DNA of 64,000 bases from TMP-86 sp044226865 (GTDB lineage: Bacteria > Pseudomonadota > Gammaproteobacteria > Steroidobacterales > Steroidobacteraceae). Where the stretch lies: positions 186,001-250,000 of the forward strand of contig JBGAGE010000005.1 of the NCBI GenBank assembly GCA_044226865.1, written 5' to 3'. Under the pieces are notes generated by a model. That model saw nothing but the letters and a program-made list of their open reading frames with translations, was not told the origin of the DNA and searched no databases. This document shows positions 8,357-16,445 of this stretch, piece after piece. The translations under genes and the position numbers were made by a program. Positions within the stretch are counted from its first letter, which is position 1; each line of letters opens with the position of its first letter.

Positions 8357-10650
8357 CAAGGCCTCCCCACGGTCAGCAGCAACACGCCATGCGCCGGCAC
8401 GCCGGCTTCGAATGTAGTGTTCAACGGCGCCAGCGCGCGTTGGCGCCACACATCACGCAGCGGCATACCGGGCTGCAATTCAGGCACACGGCCCGCGAGC
8501 CGCAGACGACGGAAGTGTTCCCCGGCATTGAAGACTCCGACCGCGCGCCGCCCGTCGGACAACTCACGCACCCAGATCTCCCAGCCATCCTGGGCGTATG
8601 CCTTGCGCGCCGCGCGCCCCAACGGATCCTGGTCGATGGCAATGACTTCATCGTTCACCAGCAGGTTGCGCGTGAAGGTATCCAGGTGCGTGAGCTCATT
8701 GCCCAACAGGAGTGGTGCGGCCAACAGCGACCACAGGCTGATATGCGCGTATTGCTCGTCCGGGGTCAGGCGCGAGGCATGCAGCTCGCCGCCCCAACCC
8801 ACCTCGCCCACCACCAGCATGTCCGGATCGTTCCAGCCGCCGGGTGACGCGTACGGCGCGGACTTGGCCTGCGCATCCATGATTTCCTTTACCGATGACC
8901 AGCTGTCCTCGATGTCGCCGGTGGTGCGCCAGGAATCCCCGCGCACCTCGTTGCCCCAGGTCCATACATCGGCAAGGCCGTACTGGCAGAGCGAGTACAC
9001 GATGTCGCGCGGCTGCGCCTGCAGCGCCTGGCCCATGAGGCGGTACGGGGCCTGGTAGTCGGCCACCGTGGGTTGCTTGGGCAGCAGGTTCTCGTACGAG
9101 CATTGATCGTATTTGAGGTAATCGATGCCCCAGCGTGAATAGGTATCCGCATCCTGGCGCTCGTGACCCAGCGATCCCAGGAACCTACCGCAGGTGAACT
9201 CGCCGGGGGAGGAGTAGATGCCGAAGCGCAGCCCGCGCGCATGCAGGAAGCTGCTGAGCGCGAGCATGTCGGGAAATTTCTCATTCGTGAGGATTTCGCC
9301 GGCGGGCGCGCGCTTCGCAGCCTCCCAGCCGTCATCGATGTTCACGTAGGTCCAGCCATGCGCGGCAAGGCCGGTGCTGATCATGGCTTCGGCGACGGCG
9401 CGCACCTTGGCGGCGTTCACCGCCAGGCCATAGGCATTCCAGCTGTTCCAGCCCATCGGCGGCGTGAGCGCCAGCGCATCGCCCACGCGCAACAGGAGAG
9501 TATCTTGCGCCTTGCCCAGCGCGTTCGCGGCGGTGAGGCGGATACGATAGTCGCCCGCCGCCGCCACCTGGCCGCTGATGACGCCTTCGTGCGCGTCCAG
9601 CACAAGGCCCGGTGGCAGGCCGTCGGCCGACATTCGCAGCGGCGCGCGGCCCGTGGCCGCGATGCGATAGTAGATGGGAGAGCCGGGCCGCGCGCCCAGC
9701 ACGCGCGCACCGTTGAGGCGCGGCCGCGGAGATTCAGGCGGTGTCAGCAGGTAAGGCGCATGCCAGGTGGCGCTGGCCACCGCGCCCGTGCTGCGCTCGG
9801 CGAAGCGGAAGCGCACCTCGATGCCGGCGCGCTGCGGCGCCGAGACCTTGAGGGTGGCATGCCCCTGCCGGTCGACATGAAAGGGCACGCTCGCGCGATG
9901 GAGCACCGTGCCGGCCGCCGCGTCGACCACCTCGTAGGACATGCGGCCATCCAAGGCCACCGGAAACGTGTTGTCCCAATGGGTATCCGCCCGCAGATTG
10001 CCGCGTCCGAAGTCGACGACCGTGCGTCCCGTATCTAGCGCCAGGCCATCGACGATCTCCGATAACTCCAGCACGGGCATGTCGCGATAGAAGCCGCCGC
10101 CACCGGAGCCGTCGTACACGCGTATCGCGATGACATTGTCCGCATCCCAGCGGATCAGCCCTTGAGCTACATCGATGTAATAGTTGCGCAGCCCGTTCCA
10201 ACGCGTGGCGTACTCGCGCGGGTCGTCGGGAAACTGCCCCATCTGCCCAATCTTCACGCCGTTCAGGAAGGTATCGTCCACATCATCGATGCTGGACAGG
10301 TACAGGTGCAGGCGCTGCGGCCAGCGCACGCTGGATTTGAGGCTCGACGGAATGCGCACGTGAATCCGGTACCAGGAATAGCCGTCGTAGGCAGGAAAGC
10401 CCTGCTTCTCGTAATTGGCCAGCGTGGAGATTTCCGCCCAGGATGAATCGTCGAAGTCGGCGGCGGCGCGCGCTGGGTCATCGCCCGTGGCGAAGCGTGC
10501 CTTCGGTAACTCGATGCGTGTTCTCGAAGGCGATGCGGCATCCGCCGCAGGAGCCTCGGCGGGTGCGGCCGCAACTCTCTGCATCGACGCCGCCGCCACC
10601 CACCATGCGGCCGCCAGCGCCGCGGCGCCGGCCCATGACCCCTTCTTCAT
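8356..10650 (-). CDS. Exported GH27 alpha-galactosidase with N-terminal accessory domains
   Basis: The 764-residue product starts with a Sec signal (MKKGSWAGAAALAAAWW), then has a sandwich domain resembling galactose-binding folds (about 45-200), an Ig-like putative domain (about 320-400; SPIYYRIAATG, GVISGQVAAAGDYRI), and a C-terminal GH27 barrel: PPMGWNSWNAYG, IDDGW, YLKYDQCSYEN (nucleophile Asp near 513) and RTTGDIEDSW (acid/base Asp near 577). It would remove terminal alpha-galactose, for example from raffinose or stachyose, leaving sucrose. The start at 10650 is favoured because GAGGGGG lies nine bases upstream; ATG 10656 abuts that sequence. It is 49 bases after the halogenase gene. Confidence 0.9.
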   Translation of the reverse strand: MKKGSWAGAAALAAAWWVAAASMQRVAAAPAEAPAADAASPSRTRIELPKARFATGDDPARAAADFDDSSWAEISTLANYEKQGFPAYDGYSWYRIHVRIPSSLKSSVRWPQRLHLYLSSIDDVDDTFLNGVKIGQMGQFPDDPREYATRWNGLRNYYIDVAQGLIRWDADNVIAIRVYDGSGGGGFYRDMPVLELSEIVDGLALDTGRTVVDFGRGNLRADTHWDNTFPVALDGRMSYEVVDAAAGTVLHRASVPFHVDRQGHATLKVSAPQRAGIEVRFRFAERSTGAVASATWHAPYLLTPPESPRPRLNGARVLGARPGSPIYYRIAATGRAPLRMSADGLPPGLVLDAHEGVISGQVAAAGDYRIRLTAANALGKAQDTLLLRVGDALALTPPMGWNSWNAYGLAVNAAKVRAVAEAMISTGLAAHGWTYVNIDDGWEAAKRAPAGEILTNEKFPDMLALSSFLHARGLRFGIYSSPGEFTCGRFLGSLGHERQDADTYSRWGIDYLKYDQCSYENLLPKQPTVADYQAPYRLMGQALQAQPRDIVYSLCQYGLADVWTWGNEVRGDSWRTTGDIEDSWSSVKEIMDAQAKSAPYASPGGWNDPDMLVVGEVGWGGELHASRLTPDEQYAHISLWSLLAAPLLLGNELTHLDTFTRNLLVNDEVIAIDQDPLGRAARKAYAQDGWEIWVRELSDGRRAVGVFNAGEHFRRLRLAGRVPELQPGMPLRDVWRQRALAPLNTTFEAGVPAHGVLLLTVGRP

Positions 10651-10699
10651 GCTCATCCCCCTCGTGCGCGCGGTCAGCAGGCGCGAGCCCGGCGCCGCT

Positions 10700-12205
10700 T
10701 CAGGCCGCCTTGCAGAACTTGTCGATGTATTGCCGATGCGTGGGCAGTTGCGCGGCGGCGGCGGCCAGCGCATCGCGCAACTTGCCCAGCCAGGCTATCG
10801 CATCCACGCCGCGATAATGAATCAGCGGATCGGGCCGCTCCGGCAGGTTGAACTGCCCGACGTGCACTGCCAGCCACGATGCCTGACCGAACAAATCGTA
10901 CTCACGTTGCACCAACCGGCCGAAGCGCCGGAAATGCTCGATCTTCTCGGTGAGCGTGTCCGGCACGCTCATGCTGGCGCAGGCCCGCCACATCTCACCC
11001 TGCTGCTTCTGGTTCAGGTAATAGTGCAGGATGATGAAATCGCGGATGCGCTCCACTTCGTTGCCGGCGATGCGGTTGAATTCATCGCGCACCATGGGAT
11101 CGAAGTCGCGGTCGGGGAACAAGGCAAGGAGCTTGGCGATACCGGCCTGGATCAGGTGAATGCTGGTCGATTCGAGCGGCTCGAGAAAGCCGCTGGAGAG
11201 CCCGATCGCAATGACGTTGCGGTTCCAGGTCTGGCGCCGGCGGCCGGTGACGAAGCGCAGCGGCCGCGGATCCGCGAGCGGCGGGCCGTCGAGGTTCGCG
11301 AGGAGCGTCGCCGCCGCGGCATCGTCGGAAATGAAGCGCGAACAATACACATAGCCATTGCCCGTGCGGTGCTGCAGCGGAATGCGCCACTGCCAACCGG
11401 CCTCGCGCAGGGTGGAGCGCGTGTAAGGCGTGAAGTCCGGCGTGCTGGCGCAGGGCACGGCCAGCGCGCGATCGCACGGCAGCCAATGCGTCCAGTCCTC
11501 ATAGCCGGTCTTGAGCGCGCCTTCGATGAGCAGGCCGCGAAAGCCCGAGCAATCGACGAACAGCTCACCGGGGATGCGCCGGCCGTCCGCCAGGGTCAGC
11601 GACTCGACGAAGCCGTTCTCGCCTTGCAGCTGAACGTCGCCGATCCTGCCTTCCACGCGTTGCACACCGCGCTTCTCCGCATACTCGCGCAGGAAGCCCG
11701 CGTACAGGCCCGCATCGAAGTGATAGGCGTAGTCGTAGGTGGACAGCACGTGCCGCGGATCCGCCACCGGCGGTGCGAAGCGCCCCGCGGACGCCGCCGC
11801 CCAGGCCATGCAGTAGTCATCCAGGCTCGCAGCTTTCCCCGCGGCGCGCGCCTGTTGCCAGTAGTGATGGACAGCCACCACATCGAAGGGCCGGCCGAAG
11901 GTGCCGAAGGGGTGGAAATAGCGGTGTCCCTGCTCTCCCCAGTTCACGAACTGGATGCCGAGCTTGAAGGACCCCTTGGTCCGCCGCATGAACTCGGCTT
12001 CGTCGATCCCCAGCATCTGATTGAAGGTGCGGATGGGCGGAATCGTGGCCTCGCCCACGCCCACCGTGCCGATTTCCTCGGACTCGATCAACGTGACGGA
12101 ACAGCCACGCGGCATGGCATTGGCGAGCGCGGCCGCCGTCATCCATCCGGCGGTGCCACCACCGCAGATGACGATGCTTTGGATGCTGCGTTCAGGCTGG
12201 TTCAC
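10700..12205 (-). CDS. Flavin-dependent tryptophan-halogenase family protein
   Basis: This 501-residue protein has the FAD-binding GGGTAGW (15-21), the halogenase signature WQWRIP, the catalytic lysine in SFKLGIQFVNW (K81, equivalent to PrnA K79) and the glutamate in FLEPLESTSIHL (about 345, equivalent to PrnA E346). All residues needed for hypochlorous-acid/chloramine chemistry are therefore present. It starts with GTG after a strong hairpin downstream of the TonB receptor and leads into the GH27 gene. In this setting the substrate is unlikely to be free tryptophan for a natural product: family members recur beside TonB receptors in sugar loci, where their role is unknown. A separate flavin reductase would be needed; none is in the window. 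Confidence 0.9.
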   Translation of the reverse strand: MNQPERSIQSIVICGGGTAGWMTAAALANAMPRGCSVTLIESEEIGTVGVGEATIPPIRTFNQMLGIDEAEFMRRTKGSFKLGIQFVNWGEQGHRYFHPFGTFGRPFDVVAVHHYWQQARAAGKAASLDDYCMAWAAASAGRFAPPVADPRHVLSTYDYAYHFDAGLYAGFLREYAEKRGVQRVEGRIGDVQLQGENGFVESLTLADGRRIPGELFVDCSGFRGLLIEGALKTGYEDWTHWLPCDRALAVPCASTPDFTPYTRSTLREAGWQWRIPLQHRTGNGYVYCSRFISDDAAAATLLANLDGPPLADPRPLRFVTGRRRQTWNRNVIAIGLSSGFLEPLESTSIHLIQAGIAKLLALFPDRDFDPMVRDEFNRIAGNEVERIRDFIILHYYLNQKQQGEMWRACASMSVPDTLTEKIEHFRRFGRLVQREYDLFGQASWLAVHVGQFNLPERPDPLIHYRGVDAIAWLGKLRDALAAAAAQLPTHRQYIDKFCKAA

Positions 12206-12247
12206 GACGCGACCCGCTCATCGGCCAACAAAGAAGGGTTCAACAAA

Positions 12248-12283
12248 GCAAGCAGGGAGCAGCTTTCGCTGCTCCCTGCTTGC
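12248..12283 (-). terminator. Strong hairpin between receptor and halogenase genes
   Basis: A perfect 16-bp inverted repeat (GCAAGCAGGGAGCAGC and its complement) encloses a 4-base loop, GAAA on the minus strand. On that strand it is followed by TTTGTTG, a weak U-tract. It lies 46 bases after the TonB receptor stop and 43 bases before the halogenase start, so it is probably a partial terminator or a 3'-end stabiliser that lowers downstream expression. Confidence 0.7.
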
Positions 12284-12328
12284 GATTTGCCTTCAGCCCA
12301 CATCTTACTGCGGACGCCAGGCGTCGAG

Positions 12329-14860
12329 TTACTTGAAGTGGAACCGTACCGAGGCCGTGACCGTGCGGCCCAGCGCCGGGGCGCCACCGATGACCGTCGG
12401 CGAGACGGACGAATCGGAGATGCCGCCGTTGCCGCGCAGATCGAAGGTATCGAACAGGTTGTACACCTGCAGGCCCACATCCAGCCGGTCGATCGGCGTG
12501 ACGGTGAGGTTGGCACCGAAGATCACCGAGCCCGGATACTCGAAGCCATTGCTGTCCAGCGCATTGGTCTGGCCGGTGGCGGTGAGGCCGACGGTGACCC
12601 AACGCGGGAAGGCGTAGTTCGAGGACACGGTGTAGGTGAGGTTGGGCAGGCCGTCCGAGCGCACGAAGTTCGTTGCGCCGGCGCCCTGCTTGCGCGCACG
12701 CGAGAACGTCGCGTTGGCCACGAACGAGAAGGGTCCGTGGGCATACGTGCCGTAGAATTCCGCGCCCGTGGACTTGTACTTCGCGTCGATGATGCAACCG
12801 CCTGCGCCGCCGGGACACTTGGTGGCCGATAGCTCGAAGGTGCTCTGCTTGAAGTCGCCCTTGAGCAGCGTCAATTCGGCCGTGTAGGAACCGCCGAACA
12901 GCGAGCCGCGGTTCTTGATGCCCAGTTCGTACTGGTTGACGATGTCCACCGACGGCGAGACGCCATCCGTGGTGCAGGGGCCGGTGCCCACATCGGCCTG
13001 CGTGCAGAGCTGGCCGTCCGCGCGGATCTTGCCGCTGACGGTCTGGCGGTCGCTGTTGAAGCGGCCGCCGCGCGAGCCACGCACGAAGATGCTGGTGTTG
13101 GAGGTGGCCTTGAACAAGGCGCCCACCGACCAGGAGTTGTAGCTGCGCGAGTAGTTCAGGCGCTCCTGCGGACCATTGGCCAGCATGGTCGGGATGTTCA
13201 CACCGTCGACGACGGTATTGAACTCGGTGCCCGTGCTCTGGATGGTGGTGCCGGACGCCCGGACATTCTCGCGGCGGACGCTGGCATCGATGCCGAACTT
13301 GTCGGTGTCGAGGTCCAGGGCCACGTACGGCGCGTTGTCCGTGTAGGACAGGTCGTAGTCGCGCGAGCAGCAGGCGCCCCAGTTGTTGTTGAAGCCGGAG
13401 ATGCCGTTGGCGGTGAGCTTGTTGCCGGCCGCATCGTACAGGTCGAGCTGCGAGGGGTTGTTGCCGCTGACTTCGCGCGTGGACTTGTTGACGTGCCAGT
13501 CCATCGCGATCTTCTGGTCCATGAAGAACCAGCCAACGCGGGTGGTCAGGCGGCCTGCGCCGACATCGAACTTGCCCGACAGGTTGAAGTCGTTGGCAAA
13601 GCTGCCGACGTCGCGGATGTTGGTGCGGACATTGACGTTGTTGTCGACGTAGGTGCCCGTGTACGCCTGGCCGGCGTTGGGGCCTTGGGCATAGCGGATG
13701 CTGTCGACGACCGCGCCGTTGACGGTGGAGCCGATGATGCCCGACCGGGTGGTGACATTGAGGAAGGGCGAGGCGAAGCCGCCACTCATCTTCGTCCAAC
13801 GGATGTTGTCGTCGATGTTGATGTTGTCGGTGAAGTCGTAGTGGAACTGGCTGCCGATGGACTTGGCCTGGGTGGTGATGCCATCCATCTTGACGCGCTC
13901 GAGCACGCCATCGCGGTTCACGATCAGGAAGTCCTGGTTGTAGATGGAGTAGTTCGACTCGCTGCGGCCGTCGAAGCCCGGGTACTGCTTGATGCCGCTG
14001 ACGGACTTGCCGCTGATGTTGGCCAGCGCCGGCGCGCCGGTGTAGTTGGGCTCGGTGGTGTCGGCATACTTGAACAGGAAGCGGATGAAGCCCTTGCCGT
14101 CATCCAGTTCCTTGGTGATGTTGCCTTTCACCTGCACGCTGTTGCTGACCTTGTAATCGGCATGCAGCGGGCCGCGGCCGTCCTTGAAGTAGCCGCCGAC
14201 ATGGAAGTACGAGGTATCGCTGATGCGATCGCCGTAGCGGAAATCCACACGAGTCTCGTCATAGCCGAGGCCCCGGGAGAGCCCGATGAAGCCGCCCGGG
14301 TCCTTGCCCGTGTGGCTGATGTAATTGATGACCGCGCCCGGCGCCTGCGAAGCGAAGGTCGAGGCGGAGCCGCCGCGGACAGCTTCCACCCGCTCCACGC
14401 TGGAGTCGAAGTGCGTCCAGTAGTCGTTGTTGCCGAACTGAATGTCACCGAACAGGACCGTGGGCAGGCCGTCTTCCTGGATCTGCACGAAGGGCGACCC
14501 GCCCGTCGCGACGGGAAGACCGCGCACCGCGATGTTGGAGTTGCCGCCAGGACCGGCCGTGCCGGCCACCTGGATGCCGGGGATGAGGCGGAACACTTCC
14601 GCTTCGGAGCTGGGCTTGAAATCCTTGATCAGGTTGGCGTTGACGCTGGTGACGGACACCGAGCTGTTCAACTGCGTCTTGTCCTTGCCGGACGCGGTGA
14701 CGACGATTTCCTCCAAGGCGCCGGCGACATCGCCTGCCGGTGCAGGTTCCGTTGCATTCTGGGCGAAGACCGGCGTTGCGCAGGCCAATGACGTGGCGGC
14801 GATCAAGCGCACATGCCGCGACTGCTTCTTGCGTCGACGAATTTCAGACTTTCTCATCAT
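12329..14860 (-). CDS. TonB-dependent outer-membrane receptor (sugar type)
   Basis: The 843-residue product has a signal peptide (LIAATSLACATPVFA), a TonB box EEIVVTAS at 50-57, a plug domain with RLIPGIQV, VRGLP and VRGGSASTFASQAPGAVINY, and a long beta-barrel ending in the aromatic FHFK typical of outer-membrane proteins. Its position between sucrose phosphorylase/TPR-oxygenase and glycosidase genes suggests uptake of sucrose or an alpha-galactosyl-sucrose. Tandem palindromes at 14952-14978 lie about 100 bases upstream of the ATG, which is preceded by a GGGGGG ribosome-binding site. The SuxA receptor of Xanthomonas is a functional analogue by context; orthology is not shown. Confidence 0.93.
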   Translation of the reverse strand: MMRKSEIRRRKKQSRHVRLIAATSLACATPVFAQNATEPAPAGDVAGALEEIVVTASGKDKTQLNSSVSVTSVNANLIKDFKPSSEAEVFRLIPGIQVAGTAGPGGNSNIAVRGLPVATGGSPFVQIQEDGLPTVLFGDIQFGNNDYWTHFDSSVERVEAVRGGSASTFASQAPGAVINYISHTGKDPGGFIGLSRGLGYDETRVDFRYGDRISDTSYFHVGGYFKDGRGPLHADYKVSNSVQVKGNITKELDDGKGFIRFLFKYADTTEPNYTGAPALANISGKSVSGIKQYPGFDGRSESNYSIYNQDFLIVNRDGVLERVKMDGITTQAKSIGSQFHYDFTDNINIDDNIRWTKMSGGFASPFLNVTTRSGIIGSTVNGAVVDSIRYAQGPNAGQAYTGTYVDNNVNVRTNIRDVGSFANDFNLSGKFDVGAGRLTTRVGWFFMDQKIAMDWHVNKSTREVSGNNPSQLDLYDAAGNKLTANGISGFNNNWGACCSRDYDLSYTDNAPYVALDLDTDKFGIDASVRRENVRASGTTIQSTGTEFNTVVDGVNIPTMLANGPQERLNYSRSYNSWSVGALFKATSNTSIFVRGSRGGRFNSDRQTVSGKIRADGQLCTQADVGTGPCTTDGVSPSVDIVNQYELGIKNRGSLFGGSYTAELTLLKGDFKQSTFELSATKCPGGAGGCIIDAKYKSTGAEFYGTYAHGPFSFVANATFSRARKQGAGATNFVRSDGLPNLTYTVSSNYAFPRWVTVGLTATGQTNALDSNGFEYPGSVIFGANLTVTPIDRLDVGLQVYNLFDTFDLRGNGGISDSSVSPTVIGGAPALGRTVTASVRFHFK

Positions 14861-14951
14861 CCCCCCCGATTTTTTGAGAATGCTCCCTCATGCGGGCGGT
14901 GAACCCGCCGGCGGCCCAGCCAGAACCGCGCAGCTGGATTGAAGCAAGAAA

Positions 14952-14979
14952 TGCAATCGATTGCAACAATCGATTGCAA
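14952..14979. promoter_or_regulatory. Tandem LacI-type operators upstream of the TonB receptor
   Basis: TGCAATCGATTGCA (14952-14965) is a perfect 14-bp palindrome. A second copy, CAATCGATTG (14967-14976) flanked by GCAA on its right, has its centre 13 bp away. The same core occurs at 17941-17955. A central CG flanked by an A/T-rich symmetric half-site is typical of LacI-family operators, and a LacI gene lies at 19262-20308. Confidence 0.75.
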
Positions 14980-14986
14980 AATTGTT

Positions 14987-16405
14987 TCAGGCGGCCTGGG
15001 GACGTTGCGGCAACGCTACATCGAAGGCCACGACCAGCCGTTCTCCGTCTTCGAATGGCAGGGTGGAATGCCACATCGTTGACGGAAACAGCACCAGGCG
15101 ACCGGCGCGCGGTTCGGCCGTCCGGTAGACCGGCAGGTCCAGTCCCAGCTCCGGCGGCGGGCAGCCGAAGCTGATCCAGCCAGCCGGCGGCGGCCCCATC
15201 TGCGCCGCATCGGGCAGCGAGACGTACAGGGCCGAGCTGATCCACCCCATCGGATGCGTGTGCGCGACGTGGTAGCCCTGCGGCTGCAAGCGCACCGACC
15301 AGCTGCCGGAGAATCGCACCGGCTGATCCCGCGGCGGCGCCAGCAACGGATGGGCGGGGTCGGCCGCCGGCAGCGCCTCGAGGTAGCGGCGCACGGCCGC
15401 CGTGATCTTGCGGCGCGCCGCCTGGATCTGCGGCTCGTGCCGGAAGAACAGCGGCCGGTCGGTCTGCGTGCCGCCGCGCACCGACTGCTCGATGTAGGGC
15501 GAGCTGGCGGTGTGCAAGCCGCGCAGCACCTGCGCCAGCGCCTGCAACTCTCCGGGCGCCCACTCGAGGTCCATGGTTTCGATGCACGGCGGCGAGCCAT
15601 CGAGCCACCTGGCGCGCGCATCACCCAAAAGCCGCCAGATCACGGACGCGTACGGCCATGCCAGCCGCGCGGACGGCGTGTTGCACAGGAGTTGCGCGGC
15701 GGCGTCGGCCTCGTGCAGGCGGCCGGTGCGCAGGTAATAACGCAGCCGGCACAGCTCCACGCCGGCATCGCGCACCGCTGACGTCTGCGCCAGCAAGGGT
15801 TCGGCGCGCTCGCGCGCCACCCTCTCGCAGGCCAGGTACAAGTGAGCGAGCACGAAGGGCCGCGACTCCCCCATCGCAGCCTCGCCTTCAGCCAGCACCT
15901 GCTCCGCGCCGCTCCAATCGCGCAGCGTGGCGAGCACGTAGAACCAGGCAAGCCGCAACGGCGCATGGCGCGGCAAGCGGCGGCAGGCCTCACGATAACT
16001 GTCGAGGTGGCGATCGCGCTGGCCCATGGTCCAGCGCATCGTCGACAGCGCCTGATGGCCCTCGAGCCAATCCGGCTGGCGCGTCAGGGCGTCGAGCAAC
16101 AATGCCTCGGCCTCCTCGCGCCGGCCTTCGGCCGCCAGCGCCAGGGCGAGCTGGCGCGAAATATCGCGCTGCTCCGGCGCCAGGCGTCGCGCGTGCTCGA
16201 ACAACGGCGTCGCAGGCAGGCCGCCGGCAAAGCAGGTCTGCGCATGTTCAACGGCAATGACCGGGTCCGCGGGCGCGAGTTGCGCGGCGCGCGCGAAGGC
16301 CTGGGTGGCTTCCGGGATGTCCTGCGCGGCACGCAAGCCCAGCGCGCGCGCGCGCCAGCCGGCGGCATCGGTGGGCTCGGGAGCAAGGTCAGCGGGTGAG
16401 GCCAT
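14987..16405 (-). CDS. TPR protein with C-terminal 2OG-Fe(II) oxygenase-like domain
   Basis: The 472-residue protein has an N-terminal stretch of TPR-like helices (about 10-270, rich in A-x-x-L-A-P-x repeats) and a C-terminal double-stranded beta-helix with the putative 2OG-Fe(II) oxygenase pattern: HVAHTHPMGWISSALYVSLP (His near 380) and FPSTMWHSTLPF (distal His near 444), then an Arg (ERLVVAFD) for 2-oxoglutarate. It could hydroxylate a protein bound by the TPRs; no substrate is known. ATG 16405 follows AGAGG by four bases. It lies 40 bases after the sucrose phosphorylase gene and probably shares its transcript. Confidence 0.82.
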   Translation of the reverse strand: MASPADLAPEPTDAAGWRARALGLRAAQDIPEATQAFARAAQLAPADPVIAVEHAQTCFAGGLPATPLFEHARRLAPEQRDISRQLALALAAEGRREEAEALLLDALTRQPDWLEGHQALSTMRWTMGQRDRHLDSYREACRRLPRHAPLRLAWFYVLATLRDWSGAEQVLAEGEAAMGESRPFVLAHLYLACERVARERAEPLLAQTSAVRDAGVELCRLRYYLRTGRLHEADAAAQLLCNTPSARLAWPYASVIWRLLGDARARWLDGSPPCIETMDLEWAPGELQALAQVLRGLHTASSPYIEQSVRGGTQTDRPLFFRHEPQIQAARRKITAAVRRYLEALPAADPAHPLLAPPRDQPVRFSGSWSVRLQPQGYHVAHTHPMGWISSALYVSLPDAAQMGPPPAGWISFGCPPPELGLDLPVYRTAEPRAGRLVLFPSTMWHSTLPFEDGERLVVAFDVALPQRPQAA

Positions 16406-16445
16406 GGACCTCTCGATTACATCACGGCGAGGCCGTGCCGTAAGC

